A DNA stretch of 64,000 bases from JANQEU01 sp965228045. Its GTDB lineage: Bacteria > Bacteroidota > Bacteroidia > Cytophagales > Cyclobacteriaceae. This document shows, one piece after another, positions 33,610 through 42,652 of this stretch (the stretch's first letter is position 1; every line of letters starts with the position of its first letter). The notes under the pieces were generated by a model. The model made no database searches. It was not told the DNA's origin and worked only from the letters and a program-made list of their open reading frames with translations. The translations under genes were made by a program, and so were the position numbers. The stretch covers positions 930,001 to 994,000 of the forward strand of contig OZ245789.1 of NCBI GenBank assembly GCA_965228045.1. Reading direction: 5' to 3'.

Positions 33610-34065
33610 ATGGACACTCCGCTGGATGTACCCAGACTTTTTGTGAAGTACTGGAACGAAAGAAATGCAAAAGGGATTTCAGAGTTATTCGCCGAAGATG
33701 CGGAATTCGTAAATGTGGTTGGACTCTGGTGGCATGACCGGGAGGCCATTTTTAGGGCTCATGATTACGGATTGAAGGTCATTTTCAATAATTCTACGCT
33801 CAAATTGGGCATCACCCGGGAAAGGATGCTTTCGGATAGTGTAGCCATTGTCCACGCCCGGATGAAATTGTCAGACCAGTCAGGTAAAGGAAATGTAAAC
33901 AAGCCCGGTACACGCCAAAATATCTTCACTTTTGTATTGCAAAAGCAGACGGAAGGTTGGATTTGTGTCTCCGCACAAAATACGGACATTGTGCCTGGTA
34001 AGGAAACCAATATCATCAATGAAGTTGGTGAACTGGAATCGGTGGATTACAGGTCAAAAGACTAA
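33610..34065 (+). CDS. NTF2-like (SnoaL/DUF4440) protein
   Basis: A 151-residue single-domain protein without signal peptide. It has the cone-shaped NTF2-like fold pattern: helix FVKYWNERNAKGISELFAEDAEFVNVVGLWWHDREAIFRAH, then curved strands AIVHARMKLS, QNIFTFVLQK and GWICVSAQNTDI. The phrase DAEFVNVVGLWW and the later NTD match SgcJ/EcaC-type members. Such proteins are small-molecule-binding or of unknown enzymatic role. It overlaps by 4 nt the end of the convergent PhnD-like gene. Specific function not predictable. Confidence 0.7.
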   Translation: MDTPLDVPRLFVKYWNERNAKGISELFAEDAEFVNVVGLWWHDREAIFRAHDYGLKVIFNNSTLKLGITRERMLSDSVAIVHARMKLSDQSGKGNVNKPGTRQNIFTFVLQKQTEGWICVSAQNTDIVPGKETNIINEVGELESVDYRSKD

Positions 34066-35003
34066 TCATTCAAGGCCTCCCTCAGCTCATCATACTCACC
34101 GTCTGAGGTTCGGTTGAAACCCTGTATGGCATAAAGGTCGTCCATGGCCTGCTTCCCGGATTCACTTTCCGTGGTGAACTTCAGGAGAGCAAGTGAAACT
34201 TTATACCTTATGCCTCTGGGAAGTCTTTTGGCATAGACCACCGGATCATTGGGTATGGGATCAGTGACCTGAATGATTTTGATTTTGTCCTCAACATCCG
34301 GGTACTCGGAAAGTAACCTCGCTCTCGCATCACGGATTTCGCCATCCGCAGCTGGTTCGGAGTAAAATGTGGCCCCGGCATCCGCCTGACCATTATAAAT
34401 TCTTCTGACTACTTCATCGTGTTCTCCGGCGAAACCAATAGAGGCCGGTTCAATATAGTTGTCTTTCAGAATTTTTCTGGGGAAAAGATAACCTGATCCG
34501 GAAGCAGAATCTGTATACAGAAAGGTCTTTCCATTAATGTCCTTCAGTTCATTGATTCCGCTGGCCGCGCTTGCGATGATCTGTCCATAGTAGCTGGAAC
34601 TGCCATATCGGATCGATTTTAATTGAGCAGAGGCCCCATAGGCTTCATTTGCCTTTACGTAACTGGTGGAGCTCATTAGCGCCACCTCCGCATCGTTTTC
34701 AAAAGCGGCAATCAGTTCGTCGTAGGAATCCGGTACATTCATCCGAAACTCCAACCCGGTTTCTATTTCCAAAAAATTTTCCAACATGGACCCTACCGCT
34801 TCAATTTGCTCGCTGGTCACTGAAGGTGTGAAATAAAAATCAATGGGATTTTCATCGGTGCCAAAGTCTGCCTTAGCCTCTTCTTCGCTGGGAGTGGAGC
34901 TGGCGGGATTTTGGGAAACTTCCTCTTTCTTAGTGTTCGACGAGTTTTCTCCGGAACAGGAAAAGATGAATACCAGGAATATGGCGACTATTGGTTTTGG
35001 CAT
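34062..35003 (-). CDS. PhnD-like phosphate/phosphonate-binding lipoprotein
   Basis: A periplasmic binding protein of the PhnD/TctC-like type II fold. The signal ends in FIFSC (lipid Cys16), then an acidic Ser/Glu-rich linker. The mature part has NPIDFYFTPSVTSEQIEAVG, FRMNVPDSYDELIAAF, EVALMSSTSYVKANEAYG and LKDINGKTFLYTDSASGSGYLFPR. It ends with AGEHDEVVRRIYNGQADAGATFYS and PIPNDPVVYAKRLP. These are the order and signature blocks of phosphonate ABC-transporter substrate-binding proteins. No ATPase or permease gene lies next to it, so it is either an orphan partner of a transporter elsewhere or a sensor-type binding protein. The ligand cannot be read from sequence. Confidence 0.8.
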   Translation of the reverse strand: MPKPIVAIFLVFIFSCSGENSSNTKKEEVSQNPASSTPSEEEAKADFGTDENPIDFYFTPSVTSEQIEAVGSMLENFLEIETGLEFRMNVPDSYDELIAAFENDAEVALMSSTSYVKANEAYGASAQLKSIRYGSSSYYGQIIASAASGINELKDINGKTFLYTDSASGSGYLFPRKILKDNYIEPASIGFAGEHDEVVRRIYNGQADAGATFYSEPAADGEIRDARARLLSEYPDVEDKIKIIQVTDPIPNDPVVYAKRLPRGIRYKVSLALLKFTTESESGKQAMDDLYAIQGFNRTSDGEYDELREALND

Positions 35004-35152
35004 TGGTAGAATTGTTGGTGACAGGCGAAATTATGGAAACCTGCCAATCTAAGGTAATTAATTCGGGATTTCCAATATCCATTTAACGCTTAACATAATA
35101 CTTCTAAAAATTTACTTAAATTTCTTGACGACCTAAACTCATCCTCAAACTC

Positions 35153-37906
35153 ATGAAGTACATTCCCATTCTAGTCCTGACCATTGTCATTTCCTGTACG
35201 CCACCTTCATCCACCACCCCGCCTCCCAAGGTCTATGGACTCACTTGTGAGTACGTGGAAAACCCAACGACAGTGGACAGAAGCAAACCAAGGCTTGGTT
35301 GGAAATTAGAGGCACCGGTTAAGGTCAGGGGGATCTCCCAAAATGCATATGAGATCAGAGTGGCATCATCAAAAGACAAATTATCAGATCCCGATCTCTG
35401 GAGAAGCGGTAGGGTCGTATCTGAGGAGAATAGTCGAATTGAATACAATGGCACCTCACTTAAGTCCGGTCAGGAGTGCTGGTGGCAGGTAAGAGTGTGG
35501 GATCAAACCGATAAGGCCAGTAAATGGAGTGAGCCAGCAACATGGGCTATGGGTATCATGAATTCCGATGAATGGAAGGCCACCTGGATCGGGGCTCCGT
35601 GGCAGGGAGAAGAGCCGCTACCCGATCTGTCCAATCCAGGTGCTTCCCTCGAAAAACTCCCACCTCCGGCACCACTTCTCCGAAAGCAATTTCAAATCGA
35701 TAAGCCTGTTAAAAGTGCCAGGGCCTTTGTGACGGGACTGGGTTATTTTGAGTTCTACCTGAATGGACAAAAAGTAGGAAACGACGTGCTGGTCCCAAAT
35801 CAGACTAACTATGGCAAGAGACCAGGATTACCTGAACGATATATATCGTTGCCTGATGATTTCTATGAATACAAGATCATGTACCTGGGTTATGATATCA
35901 CAAGTCAATTGAGGCCTGGTTCAAATGCTTTGGGAGCGATCCTGGGGAATGGATTTTACAATGCATCCAAGTACTGGACAGGGTCCTACGGTACACCCAG
36001 GTTTTTTGGACAGATCCATATAAAATATGAGGATGGCACTGAGGAAATAATAGCTTCAGATCCTACCTGGAAAGTAGCCAAAGGCCCGATCCGGATGGAT
36101 ATGGTTTATTACGGAGAAAGGTATGATGCCCGCCTTGAGATGGATGGATGGTCCGAATCAGGGTTTGATGATTCAGGCTGGGAAGAAGCCATCGAACGCG
36201 AAAAACCTTATGGTAAACTTGTAGCTCACACTCCTTATCCGGATCGTATAGTGGAGACACTGGAGCCAATCAGGATAGAAAAGGTGAATGACACCACCCA
36301 TTTCGTTGACTTCGGTCCGGAAATATCAGGATGGGTGAGGCTTCGGAATGTTACCGGTCCTGCTGGTCACAAGATTGATATCTCATTTAATAGTAATCTT
36401 TATTCAGGTGACAATAGCTACATCTTTCGCGGGGATGGTCCGGAAAATTATGCACCTCGCTTCAATTGGTTTGTGTTTAGCGCCGTCCACATTTACAACT
36501 GGCCGGGTGAGCTCCGAAGAGAGCACCTGGTGGCCGAAGCAGTAAACACAGTGTTGCCGGTGGCTGCAGAATTTGAGACATCAAGTCCTCTGCTCAATGA
36601 CCTCAATAAGATATGGAGGAGGAGCCAGTTGGACAATACACATGGAGGTATAGCCAGTGATTGTCCCCATAGAGAAAGGTCCGGTTACACGGGAGATGGA
36701 CAGGTGGCCTGTGAGATGGTTTTGCACAATTTCGATGCCCGTTCATTTTATGATAAATGGATCGGTGATATGCGAGGTGCTCAGGTCAGATCCACCGGAT
36801 ATGTCCCCAATGGTGCCCCCTGGCAACCGGGTTGCGGTGGTGGTGTAGCCTGGGGTGCTGCCATCCAGATCATGCCCTGGGAGTTTTATCGGTCTTATGG
36901 TTCTATTGACATGCTGAAAGATACTTATCCGCACATGAAGGAATACATCCGATACATGCAAACGTGGGTGGACAATGAAGGGATTATGTACTCTCAACGA
37001 TTAGGGCTTGATGGCTCAGTGCTAAAATGGTTTAACCTGGGAGATTGGGCATGTGTGGATGATAATTGTCCCCCTGATGATCTGGTCCATACTTTTTATT
37101 TCTGGCATTGTGTGGACATCACCGCCAGGGCAGCCAGGGTGCTCGGTTTTGATGAGGAAGCGTCTGAGTATTCATCTCTTGTGGAGGTTACGCGAGAGGC
37201 ATTTTGGAAGAGGTTCTACAATGAAGAAACCGGCTCATACGGTAAATGGGGCAGTAACGTGTTTGCACTGAAAATGGGTGTACCTGATGGTCAATTAGAG
37301 AATGTTGTATCCGCATTGCAGAGCAATATTTCCGATAATGATAATCACGTTCATACAGGAATATTTGGTACAAGATACCTATTTGAAGTGCTTTCGGATA
37401 ATGGCTTACATGAACTGGCCTATGAGATCATGGACCAGCGAACCTGGCCATCGTTCGGGGCATGGCTGGTGGACGGCGCCACTACGACCAGGGAGCATTG
37501 GGATGACGGAGGCTCGCACAATCATCCAATGTTCGGGGGCGGTTTGACGTGGTACTACAAGTACCTCGCGGGGATGAAGATAGATGAGGCTCAGCCGGGG
37601 TACAAGCGAATAATCTTCAAGCCACAACCTGCAGGCAACCTGGATTACGCGAAGTACTACCTGGATACGGTTTACGGCAAAGCGGGTATTCACTGGAAGA
37701 AAGCCGAGGACTTCAATATGAAGATATTGGTCCCGGTGGGTACTTCAGCAATGGTTTATGTCCCAACTGATGATCCATCTTCGGTTCTGGAAAGTGGAAT
37801 GGAAGCGTCTGCCGCTGAAGGTGTTCAGTTTATTTCCGGTGAGGCAGGTTATGCCTTATTTGAAGTCTCAAGTGGGAGTTATGAATTCGTGTCTCCTTTG
37901 GAATGA
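35153..37906 (+). CDS. Alpha-L-rhamnosidase, GH78 family
   Basis: A 917-residue exported glycosidase that releases terminal alpha-L-rhamnose. The signal MKYIPILVLTIVISC suggests a lipoprotein (Cys15). Domain order fits bacterial rhamnosidases: an N-terminal FnIII-like domain (about 25-140), the rhamnosidase N domain with KQFQIDKPVKSARAFVTGLGYFEFYLNG, a beta-sandwich, the (alpha/alpha)6 catalytic barrel and a C-terminal beta domain. In the barrel, SDCPHRERSGYTGDG gives Asp503, Glu508 and Asp515, the spacing of the acidic triad in the family motif DCPxRxE..GxTGD. The usual extra Asp before the Glu is absent. Candidates for the second catalytic Glu lie in TTTREHWDD. No other glycosidase or SusCD pair adjoins it. 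Confidence 0.92.
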   Translation: MKYIPILVLTIVISCTPPSSTTPPPKVYGLTCEYVENPTTVDRSKPRLGWKLEAPVKVRGISQNAYEIRVASSKDKLSDPDLWRSGRVVSEENSRIEYNGTSLKSGQECWWQVRVWDQTDKASKWSEPATWAMGIMNSDEWKATWIGAPWQGEEPLPDLSNPGASLEKLPPPAPLLRKQFQIDKPVKSARAFVTGLGYFEFYLNGQKVGNDVLVPNQTNYGKRPGLPERYISLPDDFYEYKIMYLGYDITSQLRPGSNALGAILGNGFYNASKYWTGSYGTPRFFGQIHIKYEDGTEEIIASDPTWKVAKGPIRMDMVYYGERYDARLEMDGWSESGFDDSGWEEAIEREKPYGKLVAHTPYPDRIVETLEPIRIEKVNDTTHFVDFGPEISGWVRLRNVTGPAGHKIDISFNSNLYSGDNSYIFRGDGPENYAPRFNWFVFSAVHIYNWPGELRREHLVAEAVNTVLPVAAEFETSSPLLNDLNKIWRRSQLDNTHGGIASDCPHRERSGYTGDGQVACEMVLHNFDARSFYDKWIGDMRGAQVRSTGYVPNGAPWQPGCGGGVAWGAAIQIMPWEFYRSYGSIDMLKDTYPHMKEYIRYMQTWVDNEGIMYSQRLGLDGSVLKWFNLGDWACVDDNCPPDDLVHTFYFWHCVDITARAARVLGFDEEASEYSSLVEVTREAFWKRFYNEETGSYGKWGSNVFALKMGVPDGQLENVVSALQSNISDNDNHVHTGIFGTRYLFEVLSDNGLHELAYEIMDQRTWPSFGAWLVDGATTTREHWDDGGSHNHPMFGGGLTWYYKYLAGMKIDEAQPGYKRIIFKPQPAGNLDYAKYYLDTVYGKAGIHWKKAEDFNMKILVPVGTSAMVYVPTDDPSSVLESGMEASAAEGVQFISGEAGYALFEVSSGSYEFVSPLE

Positions 37907-38190
37907 AATTCCTTGCTAGTCATAGGAACAAAGTTTTCGCGATCATTGAGAAACATGGATTCGACAAAACCAGGTTTGAATGGATAAAACGGAAAGGTAG
38001 GATCATCGCAAAGTTTTCTGACTCACAATTCTCTTATTTCCGTAAAAAAGAGACTTTCCTGGATCAAAACAAAAGGTGGGTAGAGTCGGAGTTCTACCTT
38101 GTTTCAGTAGACAATTCCAAGGAATATCAGGTTGAAGATTGGGATCATGTTTTGTTGGAGTTCGAAAAATGGATTGCGGAGCTGTCTTAA
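37903..38190 (+). CDS. Small conserved-looking protein of unknown function
   Basis: A 95-residue basic protein whose start overlaps the rhamnosidase stop by 4 nt (ATGA), so it is probably translated with it. It contains FAIIEKHGFDKTRFEWIKRKGRIIAKF, a beta-hairpin-like middle, and an amphipathic C-terminal helix DHVLLEFEKWIAEL, a layout common in small Bacteroidota proteins that bind a partner. No signal peptide and no recognised domain. Its stop overlaps the convergent oxidase stop by 4 nt. Genuine coding is supported by overlap spacing and amino acid composition; function unknown. Confidence 0.55.
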   Translation: MKFLASHRNKVFAIIEKHGFDKTRFEWIKRKGRIIAKFSDSQFSYFRKKETFLDQNKRWVESEFYLVSVDNSKEYQVEDWDHVLLEFEKWIAELS

Positions 38191-39335
38191 TTAACCCTTC
38201 TTTCGCGTAGTTCATCAAGGTTTTCACAGCATAATTGTTCAGCAACCTGCCGTAGCTGTCTCTTCAGGACATTGATCGTATGGTATCCTCCTTTTTTACC
38301 CAATGCTGAAACACCATACATAAACGACCGACCAAGGAACGTGAATTGTGCACCTGCAGCCAGGGCGCTTGCGATGTCCGGACCGGTCCTGATGCCGCTG
38401 TCCATCATTACTGTCATTTTGCTTCCGTATTTTTTGGAAATCGGCTCAAGTGCATGGATGGAAGACTCCCCATGGTCCAACTGTCTTCCGCCATGGTTTG
38501 ACACAATCACGCCGTCAAGGCCGATTTTATGACATTTTTCGGCATCTTCCTCACTGGCCACACCCTTTAGCACAAGCTTTCCTTTCCATTTGTCCCTAAT
38601 TTCTTTAAGCTTTTCTTCGCTCAATCGACCGTCGAAAGTTTTGTTCATAAACAGTCCCAGATGTCGGAGATTCATTCCTTTTGGCATGTATTTTTCCAAG
38701 GATCTGAATGCTGGCTGTCCCGCTATAAGGGTGTTCAACGCCCAATTGGGGTGTCCAAGGATCTGGACCATGTTGTTGAGCGTAATTTTAGGAGGAATGG
38801 CGAGGCCATTTCTAATTTCCCTGGCCCTGTAACCGAAGGTCGGGACGTCCGCCAGAGCCACAAGCACTGGATATTCTGCGGCAGCGGCCCTATCCAGAAG
38901 ATCATCTCTTAAGCTGTTTTCAGCAGGATGATAGAGTTGGAACCATGCATTACCCTCCGTGATTTCGCTGATCTTTTCAAGACTGGCGGTACCTACTGTA
39001 CTTAAGATATACGGTATGTTGTTTTCGAAAGCGGCTTTTGCCAATATTTCTGATGCCCGGGGCCACATAAGCCCTTGCAGCCCAATAGGAGCGATTCCAA
39101 ATGGGGCATCGTATTCCTTCCCGAAGAGAGTCGTTTTCAGACTAGCTCCCTGGAAATTTCGCAGGTAGACAGGTTTGAGTTGTATTTCCCGGATTTCCTC
39201 AGTGTTCCTTCGCAGATTCACCTCAGAGTTACATCCTCCGTCCAGGTATTCGAAGGCGAATTTAGGAATCCTTTTTCTTGCTTTCTCCCGCAGAAAGTCT
39301 ATTTCCGCATATCTGGGGTTGATGTAATCTTTCAT
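38187..39335 (-). CDS. FMN-dependent alpha-hydroxyacid oxidase/dehydrogenase (L-lactate dehydrogenase-like)
   Basis: A 382-residue TIM-barrel flavoprotein that oxidises an L-2-hydroxyacid such as lactate. Family signatures are present in order: FAFEYLDGGCNSE near the start, the FMN-binding IAPIGLQGL (about 81-89), WFQLY (131-135), KGVASEEDA (257-265) and SNHGGRQLD (279-287). His281 is the catalytic base and Arg284 binds the substrate carboxylate. A later block MDSGIRTGPDIASALAAGA followed by FLGR completes the phosphate site. No transmembrane or signal segment is evident, so it should be cytoplasmic or peripherally membrane bound. Substrate range (lactate, glycolate, mandelate) cannot be fixed from sequence. 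Single gene, convergent with the small gene at 37903. Confidence 0.9.
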   Translation of the reverse strand: MKDYINPRYAEIDFLREKARKRIPKFAFEYLDGGCNSEVNLRRNTEEIREIQLKPVYLRNFQGASLKTTLFGKEYDAPFGIAPIGLQGLMWPRASEILAKAAFENNIPYILSTVGTASLEKISEITEGNAWFQLYHPAENSLRDDLLDRAAAAEYPVLVALADVPTFGYRAREIRNGLAIPPKITLNNMVQILGHPNWALNTLIAGQPAFRSLEKYMPKGMNLRHLGLFMNKTFDGRLSEEKLKEIRDKWKGKLVLKGVASEEDAEKCHKIGLDGVIVSNHGGRQLDHGESSIHALEPISKKYGSKMTVMMDSGIRTGPDIASALAAGAQFTFLGRSFMYGVSALGKKGGYHTINVLKRQLRQVAEQLCCENLDELRERRVN

Positions 39336-39443
39336 CAGGTTCTAAGATAGTGTTTTGATCCAAATGCAATAATTGCCAATGTAATATTTAATTCCATCCT
39401 GAACCATACTGGACATCCAGCCGGTCTTCCCCTGTTTTTTTAC

Positions 39444-39451
39444 TACATTTG
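39444..39451 (+). promoter_or_regulatory. -7 promoter element of the tRNA-Arg gene
   Basis: TACATTTG, an exact TAnnTTTG match, 16 nt before the tRNA 5' end, preceded by a T-rich stretch. Confidence 0.55.
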
Positions 39452-39467
39452 CAGCCTCAAAATCACT

Positions 39468-39539
39468 GGTCCCGTAGTTCAATGGATAGAATAGAAGTTT
39501 CCTAAACTTTTGATGCAGGTTCGATTCCTGCCGGGACTA
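39468..39539 (+). tRNA. tRNA-Arg (anticodon CCT)
   Basis: The cloverleaf folds by eye: acceptor GGTCCCG with CGGGACT, D arm GTTC/GAAT, anticodon stem GAAGT/ACTTT with loop TTCCTAA (anticodon CCT), and T arm GCAGG/CCTGC with loop TTCGATT. The discriminator base is A and CCA is not encoded. It reads AGG codons. A promoter-like TACATTTG lies just upstream and no second tRNA follows. Confidence 0.93.
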
Positions 39540-39621
39540 CTTTACTCGAATCTCACTAAAAACCACCTGCCAATTCCAGTATTCACGTGGGTTTAACTTA
39601 CTTTGAGCCAAATCCATTTTC

Positions 39622-40329
39622 ATGAAACAATCAATACTACTATTATCCCTTCTTTCATTCCTTATTATTCCTTCGGTGGCTCAGGTTTCGGGTGATGAGG
39701 AGCTTAAAGGCAAACTTGGTATTCAGGCTGGCTATAGTATGGTTACGCTGGCACCGAATTATGAGCAGGGAGGAGAGCCAAAATTTAAAATGAAACCTGG
39801 TTTTCATGCCGGGTTATTGGCTGACCTGCCCCTTAGTGGAGGTGATCTTACATTTCAGATTGGTGCTATCTTCTCCTCCAAAGGTGCCAGCTCCGATGAG
39901 GACGATCTTCAGGGAGGCGATTTCGTTAATACGGTCCTGAATTATATCGATGTACCCATGAACTTCAAGGTGACTATAGCGGAAGTCGTCGACTTGTACA
40001 TCGGTGGGTATCTCTCTTTCAACGTCGGTGGCAGGGTAACCTCAAACATCAATGGTGTCGAGACGGAAGTTACGGTTGTCCCAAAGGAAAGAAAGGTGGA
40101 TTTTACGGAAATCGGTGCGGGTACTACACCAGTCAGATACGTGGATTACGGTGCCAATTTTGGCCTTGGATATAGCTTTAGTCCAAGCATAGGTATATCC
40201 GCAATGTATAGCCTTGGTATAGCCAATATTAATAATACAATCACTACAGGAAGGTCAATAATCATTGACGCAGATCCATTCAAGGTAAGCAATCGGGTAC
40301 TCAGTATTTCATTGATGTACTTTTTCTAG
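39622..40329 (+). CDS. PorT-like outer-membrane beta-barrel protein
   Basis: A 235-residue protein with a signal peptide (cleavage near PSVAQ). The mature part alternates amphipathic strands from GIQAGYSMVTL through FHAGLLADLPL, YIDVPMNFKV and VDLYIGGYLSFNVGG to a final strand RVLSISLMYFF. The terminal Phe is the usual barrel-assembly signal. The YIDVPMNFK phrase is characteristic of the PorT/OMP_b-brl_2 group of Bacteroidota, an eight-stranded barrel; some members are linked to T9SS but most are of unknown function. It stands alone between the tRNA and the convergent hflX gene. Confidence 0.8.
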   Translation: MKQSILLLSLLSFLIIPSVAQVSGDEELKGKLGIQAGYSMVTLAPNYEQGGEPKFKMKPGFHAGLLADLPLSGGDLTFQIGAIFSSKGASSDEDDLQGGDFVNTVLNYIDVPMNFKVTIAEVVDLYIGGYLSFNVGGRVTSNINGVETEVTVVPKERKVDFTEIGAGTTPVRYVDYGANFGLGYSFSPSIGISAMYSLGIANINNTITTGRSIIIDADPFKVSNRVLSISLMYFF

Positions 40330-41468
40330 ATGGTTTCCGGTCGCAAATAATGCGGGTAGATCTTCATGTGAACCTTCTCCACTTCTTCATGCAACAGCCG
40401 GCGTAATTCCGGAATGTGAAATTTGGTTTTACAGCTTACCTGTATCGAGGGATTTACGCCGTTTTTGTTGGGTAATCCCATTCCTTCTTCCAGTTTATCC
40501 GCTTTATTGTAAACCCTGATTGTCCTGATGTCATTGGCTTCTATTTCTGCCAAAGTTGATTCTACTACTTCAATGTGATCTTCGAATGAAGGGCTTGAGG
40601 CATCGATCACATGTAGCAGGATATCGGCTTCCCTGACTTCCTCCAGAGTTGACTTGAAGGATTCAATAAGGTTGTGGGGTAATTTTCTGATAAAACCAAC
40701 CGTATCTGATAGAAGAAATGGTATTTGATTGATCACTACTTTTCTCACGGTCGAATCTACCGTTGCAAATAACTCGTCCTTGGCATAGACCTTTTCCTTG
40801 CTAAGTAGTCTCATTAAGGATGACTTCCCTGCATTGGTATATCCTACAAGAGCCACTCTTACAATCCCATCCCTTGATTTTCTCCTCGTGTGCGCCTGCT
40901 TCTCTACCTTATCCAATTGCTTCCTGAGCAGACTTATCCTGTCCCGGATCATCCTTCTGTCTGTCTCTATCTCTTTTTCACCTGCTCCACCCCGAGTTCC
41001 GGTACCACCCCGCTGTCGTTCAAGATGTGTCCACATCCGGGTAAGTCTTGGAAGAAGATACTGATAGCGGGCCAATTCAACCTGCGTTTTCGCCTGAGAT
41101 GTCTTTGCTCTCTTGAGAAAAATATCCAGAATCAGTAAACTGCGATCATAGATCTTAACCTTAAGTGTTTTCTCAAGGTTACGAAGCTGCGATGGAGATA
41201 AGTCATCATCAAAAATGATAAGGTCCACTTCCTCCATTGTCACAAAAACTTTAATTTCCTCCAGCTTGCCACTACCAACAAAAGTTCGTGGATCAGGATG
41301 TTCCAGTTTTTGGGTAAAACTTTTGAGCGTATCGATTTCCAGTGTTGATGCCAGGAATCCAAGCTCATCCAGATGCTCCTGAATTTTTTCCTCCGACTCT
41401 CCTTTGGAAGCTACCGATATCAGAATTCCCTTATCCCTGACTTTAGCCGTTTCGTAGTACTTTCCCAT
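40326..41468 (-). CDS. hflX: Ribosome-associated GTPase HflX
   Basis: A 380-residue GTPase that in other bacteria binds the 50S subunit and splits stalled ribosomes. The N-terminal HflX domain includes DPRTFVGSGKLEEI and DDDLSPSQLRNLE. A coiled-coil linker has the diagnostic RGGTGTRGGAGEKEIETDRR (151-171). The G domain has G1 GYTNAGKS (209-216), G3 DTVGFIRKLP, G4 NKAD and a G5-like SCKT. Length and order are normal. The frame ends 4 nt into the convergent barrel gene. It is a single gene with no Hfq or HflK/C neighbours, unlike in E. coli. Confidence 0.94.
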   Translation of the reverse strand: MGKYYETAKVRDKGILISVASKGESEEKIQEHLDELGFLASTLEIDTLKSFTQKLEHPDPRTFVGSGKLEEIKVFVTMEEVDLIIFDDDLSPSQLRNLEKTLKVKIYDRSLLILDIFLKRAKTSQAKTQVELARYQYLLPRLTRMWTHLERQRGGTGTRGGAGEKEIETDRRMIRDRISLLRKQLDKVEKQAHTRRKSRDGIVRVALVGYTNAGKSSLMRLLSKEKVYAKDELFATVDSTVRKVVINQIPFLLSDTVGFIRKLPHNLIESFKSTLEEVREADILLHVIDASSPSFEDHIEVVESTLAEIEANDIRTIRVYNKADKLEEGMGLPNKNGVNPSIQVSCKTKFHIPELRRLLHEEVEKVHMKIYPHYLRPETI

Positions 41469-41539
41469 TTCTTCTATTTCACTGCAAAATTCTGAAATAT
41501 TATTGAAATCATATATTCCTCTTTAGCTTTCCAGTTCTG

Positions 41540-42643
41540 ATGGTCATCGCAATTACAATAAACAAAAGCTGGAACATCTACAATTTCCGGAAAGGACTTG
41601 TGATGGCCCTAATGGAAGCGGGGCATGATATAGTGGCCATCGCTCCCCGGGATGGGTATTCTTCAAAACTCGAAGAATGGGGCTGTGCATTTGAGAACTT
41701 ACCGATGACCAGTACCGGATCCAATCCGTTTTCTGAGTTTGATTTGATTTTGAAAATGAGGAGGATTCTCTTAAAACACAAAGTTGACATTCTCCTTTCG
41801 TACACTATAAAATGCAACGTCTATGGGACGTTTGCCGCAAGGATGGTGGGAATTCCAATAGTCTGTAATATAACAGGATTGGGTACGGCTTTCCTGGAGA
41901 GGGGGTTGGTCAACTCAGTGGCGAAGAGACTGTACAGGGTGGCATTCAGGTGGGCAGATCACGTTTTTCTACAAAACCCGGATGATCGTCGGCTTTTTCT
42001 CAATGAAGTTTCGGTAAGGGAATCGAAAACAAGTCTTTTGCCGGGTTCTGGTATTAATCTGTCAGATTTTAAGTTCAAAGTACTCCCGGAAGGTGACAAT
42101 GTTTTTCTTATGGTGTCTCGTTTGCTTATCGACAAAGGAGTCAATGAATATCTTGAGGCAGCTAAAATTATAAGGAACAAGTACTCCCGGGTCACTTTTC
42201 GGTTGATTGGTGGGCATGATCAGGATCATCGGCGCTCCGTAGATCTGGAAAAAGTTCTCAAATATCAGAAAGATGGTGTAATCGAATACTTTGATCATTC
42301 GGATGAAATCCCTGGGGAGATCGAAAAAGCACATGTTGTAGTGCTGCCCTCATATAGAGAAGGCACTCCCAGGACCCTTCTTGAAGGTGGAGCCATAGGA
42401 AGGCCATTGATCACCACGGATGTTCCGGGTTGCAGGGAGGTATTGGAGGATGGACGAAACGGATTCCTCTGTGAGGCACGGAATCCTGATAGCCTGGCTG
42501 AGGCATTTGAGAAGTTTATTTTACTGCCAAAAGATCAGCAGGAACGCATGTCCAGGGAGTCCAGGCAGTACATGGAAGCGAAATTTGACGAGCGTATCAT
42601 AATTCAAAATTATTTGTCCAGGGTTAAGGAATTGGCAGGTTAG
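41540..42643 (+). CDS. Glycosyltransferase family 4 protein
   Basis: A 367-residue GT-B fold enzyme, probably adding one sugar in assembly of the polysaccharide exported by the next two genes. The N-terminal Rossmann half shows KSWNIYNFRKGLVMALMEAG and VCNITGLGTAFLERG; the C-terminal half has LMVSRLLIDKGVNEYLEAA and the donor-binding EGTPRTLLEGGAIGRPLITTDVPGCREV with the E(x7)E pattern. The ITGLG phrase resembles PglA/CapM-like N-acetylgalactosaminyltransferases. The sugar cannot be deduced. It has no signal peptide and lies 9 nt before the export lipoprotein gene. Confidence 0.88.
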   Translation: MVIAITINKSWNIYNFRKGLVMALMEAGHDIVAIAPRDGYSSKLEEWGCAFENLPMTSTGSNPFSEFDLILKMRRILLKHKVDILLSYTIKCNVYGTFAARMVGIPIVCNITGLGTAFLERGLVNSVAKRLYRVAFRWADHVFLQNPDDRRLFLNEVSVRESKTSLLPGSGINLSDFKFKVLPEGDNVFLMVSRLLIDKGVNEYLEAAKIIRNKYSRVTFRLIGGHDQDHRRSVDLEKVLKYQKDGVIEYFDHSDEIPGEIEKAHVVVLPSYREGTPRTLLEGGAIGRPLITTDVPGCREVLEDGRNGFLCEARNPDSLAEAFEKFILLPKDQQERMSRESRQYMEAKFDERIIIQNYLSRVKELAG

Positions 42644-42652
42644 TCAGCATGT

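Noticed and set aside
39220..39240. CTCAGAGTT match in the hydroxyacid oxidase gene as a REP copy
   Set aside because: A single arm within a coding region without its partner arm; chance similarity.
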